Shown here in pieces: positions 1 to 8,149 of a stretch of 64,000 nt of DNA. The stretch comes from UBA11051 sp964390495 (GTDB taxonomy: Bacteria > Armatimonadota > Zipacnadia > Zipacnadales > UBA11051): NCBI GenBank assembly GCA_964390495.1, contig CAYMIN010000010.1:1-64000 (forward strand), given 5' to 3'. Below the pieces are notes generated by a model that saw nothing but the letters and a program-made list of their open reading frames with translations, searched no databases and was not told the DNA's origin. Position 1 is the stretch's first letter. Every line of letters begins with the position of its first letter. The translations under genes and the position numbers were made by a program.

Positions 1-78
1 CAAGGTCGCTGGATGCCTCTGAGCAAAATCTGCATAACTACAGTTCCAGCCCGACACCGCAAAGAGGAGACACTCTCT

Positions 79-1038
79 ATGAGTCTCAAACTGGTCAGCT
101 TCCTCACGGAAGGCAATGCAGACGATGTCAGAACCGGCGCATTCGTTGGTGACACGATTGTTGATCTGAGCGTCCTGGGCGACGGCAAAAGCGCCATGCC
201 AGGCGAGTGCGACGTGAGCGTGGTTAGTCTGCTAGGCTGCGAAGAGGCCCTGGACTGGGCGGCGGAAGTCGCTGAGAATATGGATGATGTCGCACCAGAT
301 GCCAAATACGCCCGTGAGGAGGTGAAGCTGCTTGCGCCGATTCCGAACCCGGGCAAGGTCCTGTGCCTGGCCACCAACTACCAGTCCCACCTCAACGAAA
401 GCGCGATGCGGCGGATGTCGGGCAACAAGCCGGAAATAGAAAGCCCGCGCGTGTTCATGAAGCCCTCGAGCAATACCGTCTGCGGCGACGGTGACCCGGT
501 ATGGATCACCCGGCAGACCCGTTTCTGCGACTATGAAGGCGAGCTGGCCGTCATTATCGGGAAACGCTGTCGCTATGTGCAGGCCGAGCAGGCAATGGAC
601 TACGTGGGCGGCGTGAGCTGCTGCAACGATATATCGGAGCGGAGGTTGCGCGTGTGGGAGCGGTCCGAGGACAAGGACTGGGACAAGTTCTTCGACTGGC
701 TCAATGGCAAGTGGTTCGATAACGCCTTCCCGCTGGGACCGTGCGTGGTGCCGACCAAGTTCGTCAGCGATCCGCATGACCTGGAGCTGCGAACCCGCGT
801 CAATGATGTCGTCAAGCAGCAGACCTCGACCGGCCTGATGATCTTCGACATCAGCCAAGTAGTGGCGTTCATATCCGAGATCATGACGCTGGAGCCGGGA
901 GATGTGATCGCCACCGGCACTCCCGCCGGCGTTGGCAGCATTGATGGTGCCAACCTCAAGCCGGGGGATGTCGTCGAGGTCGAAATATCCGAAATCGGCA
1001 CGCTGACTAATCCGGTAGCGGCCGAGCCGGAGTTCTGA
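79..1038 (+). CDS. Fumarylacetoacetate hydrolase (FAH) family protein
   Basis: A 319-residue protein of the FAH superfamily, whose members hydrolyse, isomerise or decarboxylate beta-dicarbonyl acids in catabolic pathways, usually with a bound Mg or Mn ion. The family core is visible: the lid motif PNPGKVLCLATNY near residue 90, the metal-ligand segment DYEGELAVIIG near 155, the NDISER segment near 185, and the C-terminal DVIATGTPAGVG loop. The ATG at 79 is chosen because AAAGAGGAGA precedes it; an in-frame ATG at 13 has no ribosome-binding site and would add 22 residues that do not look like the family. The substrate cannot be read. The gene stands alone, followed by a decayed fragment and a strong terminator. 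Confidence 0.9.
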   Translation: MSLKLVSFLTEGNADDVRTGAFVGDTIVDLSVLGDGKSAMPGECDVSVVSLLGCEEALDWAAEVAENMDDVAPDAKYAREEVKLLAPIPNPGKVLCLATNYQSHLNESAMRRMSGNKPEIESPRVFMKPSSNTVCGDGDPVWITRQTRFCDYEGELAVIIGKRCRYVQAEQAMDYVGGVSCCNDISERRLRVWERSEDKDWDKFFDWLNGKWFDNAFPLGPCVVPTKFVSDPHDLELRTRVNDVVKQQTSTGLMIFDISQVVAFISEIMTLEPGDVIATGTPAGVGSIDGANLKPGDVVEVEISEIGTLTNPVAAEPEF

Positions 1039-1102
1039 CAGAAATATTGAAGCGCTTCCCCAGTTCCGTGCAGAATGCTATAGGTTCAATACAAAATGAT
1101 AG

Positions 1103-1255
1103 AGAATAGGGGAAACGCCCCATCCTTACTGCGCGATGCCCCATAACGACCAGCGCAATATCTGTCTGGTGGACGGGCATGTGAAGAGCTATGCGGAGGG
1201 CCAGGACGCATATCTGTACGGGTGGTACGCAACGGAGCCATTTAAGGATAACTAA
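1103..1255 (+). pseudogene. C-terminal relic of an H-X9-DG pseudopilin-like protein
   Basis: The open stretch ends with HNDQRNICLVDGHVKSYAEG. A histidine, exactly nine residues, then Asp-Gly is the signature of the C-terminal H-X9-DG domain that ends many prepilin-like secreted proteins of Planctomycetes, Lentisphaerae and Armatimonadota. Normal members have more than 200 residues and begin with a prepilin cleavage site and a long hydrophobic helix. Here an in-frame TAG lies just upstream at 1100 and no such N-terminus is present, so only about 50 codons remain. I read it as a relic of a lost gene; a functional small peptide is less likely. Confidence 0.5.
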
Positions 1256-1311
1256 GTAACAAACAGCCCGGAATTGCGGTGACCAGTAACGCCGGCCGTC
1301 AGAGGCACAGA

Positions 1312-1352
1312 AGCGGCACGAATCGGGATGGATTCGTGCCGCTAGCGTTTTT
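1312..1352 (+). terminator. Rho-independent terminator
   Basis: A perfect 13-bp stem (AGCGGCACGAATC with its complement) closes a 6-nt loop, followed three bases later by TTTTT. It ends transcription from the FAH-side genes before the oppositely oriented rpsT. Confidence 0.85.
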
Positions 1353-1376
1353 CGGTAGCAGTGCAGTGGAGTCCCG

Positions 1377-1643
1377 CTAGCCGCTCTGGGTGCCGACCAT
1401 GCGGGCCAGGCGCGCCTTGCGCCGTGAAGCAGTATTGCTCTTGATAATACCGTGCTTGACAGCCTTGTCTAGGCACTTCTGAGCATGACTGAGGGCTTCC
1501 GCAGTCTGTTGGCTATCGCCCTGCTCAACTGCTTTCTCGAAGGCCTTGATGGCCTCCCGCATTGCGCGCCTCCGGCCCAGATTGCGGGCCCTTCGCCGCT
1601 GTGACTGGCGCAAGTTCTTTTTCCGTGATGCTGTCTGCGGCAT
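1377..1643 (-). CDS. rpsT: Small ribosomal subunit protein bS20
   Basis: An 88-residue, strongly basic helical protein with the S20 layout: an N-terminal basic block ASRKKNLRQSQRRRARN, a central helix with AFEKAVEQGD, and the C-terminal helix HGIIKSNTASRRKARL. It binds 16S rRNA early in 30S assembly. Length is normal for the family. AAGGAGAG lies upstream of the ATG. It is divergent from murJ, close to lepA and hemW, a neighbourhood seen in many bacteria. A promoter and a leader hairpin are described separately. Confidence 0.97.
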   Translation of the reverse strand: MPQTASRKKNLRQSQRRRARNLGRRRAMREAIKAFEKAVEQGDSQQTAEALSHAQKCLDKAVKHGIIKSNTASRRKARLARMVGTQSG

Positions 1644-1701
1644 AGCTTACTATGCTCTCCTTCGCTTGGCGTATCGAACTGTCTTCCTAGCAGGAAAGTC
1701 C

Positions 1702-1721
1702 GGCGGGCCATCAGGCCCGCC
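1702..1721 (-). promoter_or_regulatory. Hairpin in the rpsT leader
   Basis: A perfect 8-bp GC-only stem (GGCGGGCC/GGCCCGCC) with a 4-nt loop sits between the predicted rpsT promoter and its start codon. It lacks a T-run, so it is not a simple terminator. S20 synthesis is known to be autoregulated in E. coli; whether this hairpin takes part in anything similar is inference. Confidence 0.4.
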
Positions 1722-1742
1722 CCTTGTATTGATGGACAACTG

Positions 1743-1772
1743 AGTATAACATATAGGAGCTTTCAAGAGCAA
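1743..1772 (-). promoter_or_regulatory. Predicted sigma-70 promoter of rpsT
   Basis: On the minus strand TTGCTC (-35) and TATACT (-10) are separated by 18 bases. This gives a leader of roughly 90 nt for rpsT. Confidence 0.5.
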
Positions 1773-1867
1773 GTTCTCCCCAGAAAGCGGGAACAGTCCT
1801 GAACGAGAAGCCGACCAAACCCGAAGCTCGCAAGCAGCCGGCCGGCCAGTCGCTGGCCTCGGCCGCG

Positions 1868-3445
1868 GTGCTGATGGTATTCGCCACCCTGGGCGCGCGG
1901 GTCGCCGGCCTGGTGCGGGTGATGGTGCTGGCGCGCTTCGGCACCAGCGGCGAGATCAACGCCTACTACCAGGCCTTCGTCATCCCCGATCTGGTCTATT
2001 TCCTGATCGCAGGCGGGGCACTGCGCACCGGCTTCGTACCGGTCTTCACCGAATACATCACCAAGGGCAAGTGGGACCAGGCCTGGAAGACCTTCAGCTC
2101 GCTGTTGTGGATACTGCTGGTATTCGGCGGGCTGATCGTCACAGCCGGTATCGTCGCGGCACCGCTGCTGGCCGTGCTGATCGCACCCGGCTGGGTCGGC
2201 GGCGAGCCGGAGCTGCTTAAGCTCTGCGGCCACCTGATGCGCATCATCTTCCCCGCCCAGCTCTGCTTTGTCGTCGGCGGGCTGTTAATGGGCACGCTGA
2301 ATGCCTACAAGCACTTCTTCTGGCCGGCGATGGGGCCGATCGTGTACGACCTGTTCATCATCAGCGGGGCCGCCCTGGCTCTGGGAATGCCCGACAGCTT
2401 CGGCCTCCCAACCATCGCCTACGCTGTGGTGTTGGGGGCGCTGGTGGGCAATGTGCTGCTGCAAGTACGCCCCCTGGCGGCGCGTCAGGCCCGGCTGCAC
2501 CGGATACTCGATATTCACGATGAGGGCGTGAAGCGTGTCATCAAGCTGGCCTTGCCGGTCATCTTCGGCCTGGCGGTGGCGGAGATCAACTATATCGTCA
2601 TCCGCACCTTCTCGACCATCGTGGCCCCGGACTACGGTCCGGCGGTGATGGAGTTTGCCAATCGCCTGTGGAAGCTGCCGGCCGGGATCTTCGGAGCCGC
2701 CATCGCGATTGCGCTTTTCCCGATGCTGGCTGAGCATTACGCCAAAGATGATGAAGGCAAGTACCGGCGCGACTTCTCCTTCGGCATGCGCAACACGATG
2801 TTTCTCACCGTGCCGGCAGCCATAGTCATGGGCCTGATGCCGGCGGCGATCGTGCGTCTGCTGATGCAGTACGGGGATTTCAGCGCCCAAAGCACCGCCG
2901 CGGTCGCGGAAGTGATGAGGTGGTTCGCCCCCGGTATCGTCGCGCTCTCGGGTCTGTACATCGTGGCCCGGGCCTTCTATGCTCGCCATGACACCAAGAC
3001 GCCGCTGCTGGTCGGTGTCATCTCGGTAGCGGCCTGCATTGTGCTGTCGTTCGTCCTGATGGAGCCGATGAGCCTAGCCGGCTTGGCGCTGGCGATGACG
3101 GTGAGCAACTTCGTCAACGCGGGCGTGCTGATGGCGGTACTCAAGCGCCGCGTCGGGCAGCTAGACGGGGGAGCGATGCTGAACTCGCAACTGCGCTGCC
3201 TGCCGGCGAACCTGTTCCTGGCGGCGGCCTGCTACTGGGGCCCGGCGTATGCGGAGAGTTTGCTGGGCGCGGAGGGCGTACTGAGCCGGGCTGTGGCAGT
3301 GTTCGGCCCGCTGATTGTCGGCGGCGCGGGCTTTTTCGGCTTGAGCGCGGCCCTCAAGGTGGGCGAGCTTTTCTCGGCACTGAGGCTGGTCGCGCGCCGC
3401 TTCAGTGGCAAAAAAACAGCCCCCAAAGTCGAGGAGATCACCTGA
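1868..3445 (+). CDS. murJ: Lipid II flippase MurJ (MviN family)
   Basis: A polytopic membrane protein of about 525 residues in the MATE-like MurJ family, which moves lipid II across the cytoplasmic membrane for peptidoglycan synthesis. About fourteen hydrophobic segments can be counted. The family motif GLVRVMVLARFG follows the first helix, and NAYYQAFVIPDL and GVLMAVLKRR-type segments are present. The coordinates use the first GTG. The reading frame, however, stays open to 1757 and translates from a CTG at 1799 as NEKPTKPEARKQPAGQSLAS, a hydrophilic lead-in followed by the full first helix as in typical MurJ. The true start may therefore be that CTG. The stop is one base from the next gene's ATG, suggesting one transcript. 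Confidence 0.92.
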   Translation: MLMVFATLGARVAGLVRVMVLARFGTSGEINAYYQAFVIPDLVYFLIAGGALRTGFVPVFTEYITKGKWDQAWKTFSSLLWILLVFGGLIVTAGIVAAPLLAVLIAPGWVGGEPELLKLCGHLMRIIFPAQLCFVVGGLLMGTLNAYKHFFWPAMGPIVYDLFIISGAALALGMPDSFGLPTIAYAVVLGALVGNVLLQVRPLAARQARLHRILDIHDEGVKRVIKLALPVIFGLAVAEINYIVIRTFSTIVAPDYGPAVMEFANRLWKLPAGIFGAAIAIALFPMLAEHYAKDDEGKYRRDFSFGMRNTMFLTVPAAIVMGLMPAAIVRLLMQYGDFSAQSTAAVAEVMRWFAPGIVALSGLYIVARAFYARHDTKTPLLVGVISVAACIVLSFVLMEPMSLAGLALAMTVSNFVNAGVLMAVLKRRVGQLDGGAMLNSQLRCLPANLFLAAACYWGPAYAESLLGAEGVLSRAVAVFGPLIVGGAGFFGLSAALKVGELFSALRLVARRFSGKKTAPKVEEIT

Positions 3446-3446
3446 T

Positions 3447-4538
3447 ATGGAAACCGGAGTCACGATTTACGAACCTGAGCGCTGTTTCAGCGGCTACACC
3501 CTGGTGTGCGAAAGCTATGAGGACCCCTCCCTGACCGCCGACGGCACCGGCAAGATCTATCTCATTGACATGGAGGGCAAGGCTGTCCATCACTGGCAGG
3601 TGGAGACCGCGCTGCAGTCATTCTGCCGGCTCTTGCCGGATGGCAATCTGCTGTATCCGACCCGTGACCGCTCCGACATCACCCGGGCCGGCATCCGCGA
3701 GCTGGATCCCGACAGCAATGTCGTCTGGTACTACCACTGCCGCGTGGATCACGACTTCCAGATACTAGCCAACGGTAACCTGCTGATTCATACCATCACC
3801 GACAACATGTACCCACGACTCGGCCCGGGGCTGAAGCGCCAGCCGTATATCATCGAGGTGACGCGCGCCGGTGAGCTACTGTGGGAATGGCATGGCGAGG
3901 ACCATCTGCGCGAGCTTGAGGAGCTGCTGCCCGCGCAGGGGTGGGAGCACTTCCGCGAGCGGGTGGCCGGTGAATTCGCCTTCGATTGGGCGCACAACAA
4001 CACCTGCCAGGTGATCCCGCCCAATGCCACCTATGACAAGGAGCAGGCAGCCGGCGGGCCGGTTCGCTTCCAGCCCGGCAATATCGTTTTCTCGTACCGT
4101 AGTCTGGATATCATCGGCGTCATCGAGCGCCCAAGCGGCCGGATCGTCTGGGCCTGGGGACCGGGGCAACTCGATGGTCAGCATAAGCCGCACATGCTTG
4201 AGAATGGCAATATCCTCATCTTCGACAACGGGACGCTGCGCGGCTATTCGCGAGTGATCGAGCTGAATCCCCTGACTGAGACGATTGAGTGGGAGTACAC
4301 CGGGACTCCGCAGGAGAGCTTTTTTAGCCAGTACATCTCGGGAGCTCAGCGCCTGCCCAATGGCAACACCCTAATCTGCGAGGGCGGCAAGCGGCACCTC
4401 TTTGAGGTCACGCCTGAGAGGGAGACCGTGTGGGATTTCGTCTTCCCCTGGCACGAGGAGGGCGGGCTGGGTTCGACCTACCGCTGTCTGCGCTACTCGC
4501 CCGAGCACGTCCAGCCGCTGCTGGACCGGATAGGCTAG
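3447..4538 (+). CDS. Arylsulfotransferase (ASST)-like beta-propeller protein
   Basis: A 363-residue protein built of repeated propeller blades, each with an Asn-Gly-Asn-x-Leu turn: DGNLLYPTRD, ANGNLLIHT, ENGNILIFDNG and PNGNTLICEG. This pattern and the HxxW/EWEY strands resemble the arylsulfotransferase / PQQ-like propeller group. There is no signal peptide, so it appears cytoplasmic, unlike classical periplasmic ASST. The start is the ATG at 3447, preceded by GAGGAG inside the end of murJ. It lies between murJ and lepA with almost no gap, so it is probably cotranscribed. I cannot confirm sulfotransferase activity; a binding or other enzymatic role is equally possible. Confidence 0.7.
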   Translation: METGVTIYEPERCFSGYTLVCESYEDPSLTADGTGKIYLIDMEGKAVHHWQVETALQSFCRLLPDGNLLYPTRDRSDITRAGIRELDPDSNVVWYYHCRVDHDFQILANGNLLIHTITDNMYPRLGPGLKRQPYIIEVTRAGELLWEWHGEDHLRELEELLPAQGWEHFRERVAGEFAFDWAHNNTCQVIPPNATYDKEQAAGGPVRFQPGNIVFSYRSLDIIGVIERPSGRIVWAWGPGQLDGQHKPHMLENGNILIFDNGTLRGYSRVIELNPLTETIEWEYTGTPQESFFSQYISGAQRLPNGNTLICEGGKRHLFEVTPERETVWDFVFPWHEEGGLGSTYRCLRYSPEHVQPLLDRIG

Positions 4539-4543
4539 CAACT

Positions 4544-6352
4544 ATGACCCAAGCTACGAAGCAACAAAACATCCGCACTTTCTCGATAGTCGCCCACATT
4601 GACCACGGCAAGTCAACGCTGGCCGACCGGCTGCTAGAGCACTGCCATACCATCGGCGAGCGTGATATGCGCGACCAGGTCCTCGACGATATGGACCTGG
4701 AGCGGGAGCGCGGCATTACCATCAAGGCCAGCGCCGTGCGGCTGGAGTATGCTGCCGACGACGGCCAGAGCTATGTGCTCAACCTGATTGACACACCCGG
4801 GCATGTTGACTTCAACTACGAGGTGAGCCGGGCGCTGAAGTCCTGTGACGGCGCGCTGCTGTTGGTTGATGTCTCCCAGGGCGTCGAGGCCCAGACCGTA
4901 GGCAATATGTACCTGGCGATGGAGGCGGGCCTGGCGATCATCCCGGTTATCAATAAGGTTGATCTCACAGATTTCGACGTCGAGCCGGTGCTGGAAGAGC
5001 TGGAGAGCGCCTTCGGCTTCGACCCGGAAGAGGCCCTGCTGACCAGCGGCAAGAGCGGCCAGGGCGTGCACGAGCTTCTGGAGGCGATAGTCAAGCGCAT
5101 CCCGCCTCCGACCGGCCAGGCCGATAGCCCCCTGCAGGCGCTGATCTTCGACTCCAAGTTCGATACCCACCGGGGCGCGCTGGCCTATGTGCGGATATTC
5201 AATGGCACCATCGAGCCGAGCGACCGCATCATGATGATGTCGGACGGCAGTCAATTCGAGGTGGATGAGGTCGGCGTCTTCGCTCCGAATATGCAGCCCA
5301 GGGCCGCGCTCTCAGTCGGCGAGGTCGGCTATGTCATTGCCGGCATGAAGCAGACTAAGGACTGCCGCGTGGGAGATACCATCACCCTGGCCGCTCAGCC
5401 GGCTCCCCAGCCGCTGCCGGGCTATCGCGAGCCGCAGGCGATGGTGTTCTGCGGCCTGTATCCCAGCGACAATGCCGACTATGCGGTGGTCAAGGACGCG
5501 CTGAGCAAGTACAGTCTGAACGATGCCGCTTTCCGCTATGAGCCGGAGACCTCGGCGGCGCTGGGCTTCGGCTTCCGCTGCGGGTTCCTGGGCCTGCTGC
5601 ATATGGAGATCGTGCAGGAGCGGCTGGAACGTGAGTATGACCTGGATTTGGTGGCGACCGCGCCCAGTGTCGTCTATCGCGTGCTGACCAGCGATGGCGA
5701 GGTCCGGGAGATCGAAAATCCGGCGCTGCTGCCGACTCCGGACAAGCTGGAAGCTATCGAAGAGCCGGTGGTCAAGGCCAAGATCATGACACCGCACAAG
5801 TATGTGGGGGCGTGCATGAAGCTGTCCGAAGACCGGCGCGGAGCCTTTGAGAAGATGGAGTATTTGCATGGCGACCGGGTGGTCCTGCACTACGTGCTGC
5901 CGCTGGCGGAGATAATCGTGGACTATTTCGACCGGCTCAAGTCGGCGACCCGTGGCTATGCAACTCTCGACTATGAATTCGCCGGCTTCCAGGAAGACGA
6001 GTTGGTGAAGGTGGACATCTTCATCAACGGCGACCCGGTGGATGCGCTGGCGATTATCGTTCATCGTAGCTTCGCCGAGCAGCGCGGTCGCAGCATCTGT
6101 CGCAAGCTGAAGAAAACCATTCCACGACAGATGTTTGAGGTGCGCATCCAGGCCGCCATCGGTGGCCGGATCATCGCCGCCACCCGCAATGCGCCGCTGC
6201 GCAAGGATGTGCTGGAGAAGTGCTACGGCGGCGATGTCACCCGCAAGCGCAAGCTGCTGGAGCGGCAAAAAGAGGGCAAGAAGCGTATGAAGCAGGTCGG
6301 GATGGTCGAGGTCCCGCAGGAAGCCTTCATGTCAATTCTGGAGCTTGATTGA
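4544..6352 (+). CDS. lepA: Elongation factor 4 (LepA), ribosomal back-translocase GTPase
   Basis: A 602-residue translational GTPase. The G domain has the P-loop AHIDHGKST near residue 18, the switch II DTPGHVDF, and NKVD. Domain II, the EF-G-like domains III and V (GFRCGFLGLLHMEI) and the LepA-specific C-terminal domain ending in GKKRMKQVG follow. LepA acts on stalled or mistranslocated 70S ribosomes. The start at 4544 gives the conserved N-terminus; the longer open frame overlaps the previous gene and is not homologous. The following hemW begins just past the stop, the usual lepA-hemW pairing. Confidence 0.97.
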   Translation: MTQATKQQNIRTFSIVAHIDHGKSTLADRLLEHCHTIGERDMRDQVLDDMDLERERGITIKASAVRLEYAADDGQSYVLNLIDTPGHVDFNYEVSRALKSCDGALLLVDVSQGVEAQTVGNMYLAMEAGLAIIPVINKVDLTDFDVEPVLEELESAFGFDPEEALLTSGKSGQGVHELLEAIVKRIPPPTGQADSPLQALIFDSKFDTHRGALAYVRIFNGTIEPSDRIMMMSDGSQFEVDEVGVFAPNMQPRAALSVGEVGYVIAGMKQTKDCRVGDTITLAAQPAPQPLPGYREPQAMVFCGLYPSDNADYAVVKDALSKYSLNDAAFRYEPETSAALGFGFRCGFLGLLHMEIVQERLEREYDLDLVATAPSVVYRVLTSDGEVREIENPALLPTPDKLEAIEEPVVKAKIMTPHKYVGACMKLSEDRRGAFEKMEYLHGDRVVLHYVLPLAEIIVDYFDRLKSATRGYATLDYEFAGFQEDELVKVDIFINGDPVDALAIIVHRSFAEQRGRSICRKLKKTIPRQMFEVRIQAAIGGRIIAATRNAPLRKDVLEKCYGGDVTRKRKLLERQKEGKKRMKQVGMVEVPQEAFMSILELD

Positions 6353-6362
6353 GAGGTCTGGC

Positions 6363-7496
6363 GTGCAGATCGGGCTCTACGTCCATTTCCCCTTCTGCAA
6401 GAGCAAGTGCCTCTACTGCGATTTTAATTCGCAGGTGGCCTCGACACAACTGCGCGAGCGGTACCTGGCAGCGCTCATTCACCAGTTGCAGCGGCTGCCG
6501 GCGGGCCTGGCTGGAACCCACATCACGACCGTTTTCTTCGGCGGCGGCACGCCTACGATCTACAGTGCAGGCGACCTCGCCCGGGTACTTGACACCATTT
6601 CGACCAGCGACAGGCTTCAGGCTGATGCCGAGATAACCTGCGAGGCCAACCCCGATACCGTTGATGCAAGCAAACTGGAGACGCTGCAGGCAGCGGGTAT
6701 CAATCGCCTCAGTCTCGGTGTGCAGTCACTGATAGATGCCGAGTTGGAGACGCTGGGCCGCAGCCACGACAGCGCGACGGCGTTAGCAGCCGCCGCCGCG
6801 GCCCGCGACATTTTCGGCAATCTCTCGCTGGACATCATCTACGGGATTCCGGGCCAAACCGCCACCTCCTGGGCCGCAACCCTGGCCGGCGTCATTGCGC
6901 TGCAACCGGATCACATATCCGCCTACGGGCTGATGATTGAGGAGGACACACCACTTTTCGAGATGGTCGCAGCCGGGCAGTTGCAGCCGCACGATGATGA
7001 CACCTATGCCGACCTTTACGAGCAGGCCCAGAGCACGCTGGCGGCGTCGGGCTACGAGCAGTACGAGATATCGAACTTCGCCCGGCCGGGCCGTCGCTGC
7101 CGGCATAATCTGATCTACTGGCGCAACCAGCAGTATCTGGGAGCTGGTGCCGGAGCCGCCAGCTACCTGAAGGGGCTCCGCAGTGTCAGTGTTGCCGACC
7201 CGGAAACGTACTGCAAGGCCGTGGCGGCGGGGGAAGATGTGATTGCCTCGGCCGAGAGGCTGGACAAGCCGCACCGGGCGGCCGAGACGATCATGCTGGG
7301 GCTGCGGACCACCGAGGGCGCGGACCTGCGGCAGCTCTCACAAGCCTGCGCCCTGGACCTGCAGAGCCGGCATCATGACACCATCGCGGCCCTGGTAGCT
7401 GAGGGCATCGCTAGCTACGATGACAGCGTGCTGCGGCTAACGCCTGAAAAGGGCTTTCTGCTGCACAGTCAGGTCGCCCGTCGATTCCTTGGGTAG
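6363..7496 (+). CDS. hemW: Radical SAM heme chaperone HemW
   Basis: A 377-residue radical SAM protein with the cluster motif CKSKCLYCDF near residue 20 and the HemW-type lead GLYVHFPFC. FFGGGTPT, CEANPDT and RLSLGVQS are all family hallmarks, and a HemW C-terminal domain follows. HemW was long annotated as oxygen-independent coproporphyrinogen oxidase but is a heme-binding chaperone. I chose the GTG at 6363 because GAGAGG sits seven bases upstream; a TTG at 6345 overlapping the lepA stop is the alternative. Confidence 0.93.
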   Translation: MQIGLYVHFPFCKSKCLYCDFNSQVASTQLRERYLAALIHQLQRLPAGLAGTHITTVFFGGGTPTIYSAGDLARVLDTISTSDRLQADAEITCEANPDTVDASKLETLQAAGINRLSLGVQSLIDAELETLGRSHDSATALAAAAAARDIFGNLSLDIIYGIPGQTATSWAATLAGVIALQPDHISAYGLMIEEDTPLFEMVAAGQLQPHDDDTYADLYEQAQSTLAASGYEQYEISNFARPGRRCRHNLIYWRNQQYLGAGAGAASYLKGLRSVSVADPETYCKAVAAGEDVIASAERLDKPHRAAETIMLGLRTTEGADLRQLSQACALDLQSRHHDTIAALVAEGIASYDDSVLRLTPEKGFLLHSQVARRFLG

Positions 7497-7511
7497 CCCC
7501 ATAATCTGCCG

Positions 7512-7964
7512 ATGACGAGCAAGCAACCGTCGGAGCAATCGAGGCTGTTTCGGCCCAACTACAAGGCCTACATATTTGTGGTGCTGTTCACGGGTGTGGC
7601 TGCCGGCATCTACTGGGTGGGGATGCGCGCAATCAATAATCTAGGGAATGCCACCGTGCTGGACGGAACGCGCTCGACATACCTGGCGATAGAGCTGGTC
7701 ATCTGTGGCCTGGCCTGGTTCTACGTAATCGAGAATCTGTTGCGGCACTACGAGACGGACGAACTGGGCCTGACTATCTACCGGATACTACTGCCGACGC
7801 TGCGGTATTCGTGGCGGCAGGTCGTGCATATCCATGCTTATGGCTATGGTGACGGGTTCCGTCTTACCATCGCCGGGCGGGGCCACCTGACGGTGATGCT
7901 GGAGTGCCTCACGCGCGGCCAGGAGCTGGCCGGCTACATCCAGCGTATGGCAGGCAAGAGATGA
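7512..7964 (+). CDS. Small two-helix membrane protein of unknown function
   Basis: A 150-residue protein with a hydrophilic N-terminus, two hydrophobic helices (about residues 20-42 and 56-76) and a soluble C-terminal half. The C-terminal half is rich in short beta strands (LTIYRILLPTLRYSWRQVVH, FRLTIAGRGHLTVML), which recalls a bacterial PH-like domain following two membrane spans. It starts 15 bases after hemW and probably shares its transcript. I do not recognise a specific family. Confidence 0.7.
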   Translation: MTSKQPSEQSRLFRPNYKAYIFVVLFTGVAAGIYWVGMRAINNLGNATVLDGTRSTYLAIELVICGLAWFYVIENLLRHYETDELGLTIYRILLPTLRYSWRQVVHIHAYGYGDGFRLTIAGRGHLTVMLECLTRGQELAGYIQRMAGKR

Positions 7965-7994
7965 GGCTGAGGCCCACACTAGCTAGATAGCGGT

Positions 7995-8022
7995 GTGACA
8001 GGGGCGGGGATTGTGGTATAAT
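7995..8022 (+). promoter_or_regulatory. Predicted extended -10 sigma-70 promoter
   Basis: GTGACA (-35), a 16-base spacer and TATAAT (-10), preceded by TGG, which makes an extended -10. It lies about 130 bases ahead of the PKD lipoprotein gene. The 14 bases TTGTGGTATAATAA recur exactly at a second promoter near 12215. Confidence 0.7.
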
Positions 8023-8149
8023 AAAAGGCGCGGACCTTGTGGTGGAAGGATAAGGTGCCTCAGAAGAACAATTCGGTCACTAGGAGAGTCAAAACAACCG
8101 GATAATCCACTAGTTAGCTTGCCCTATGACCGGCAAAGAGGGTGACAGT

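Noticed and set aside
232..858. Long minus-strand open frame opposite the FAH gene
   Set aside because: It lies wholly antisense to a clear FAH-family gene and its translation has no domain pattern; GC-rich third positions keep the antisense frame open.
5312..6268. 318-codon minus-strand frame
   Set aside because: Fully inside lepA on the other strand.
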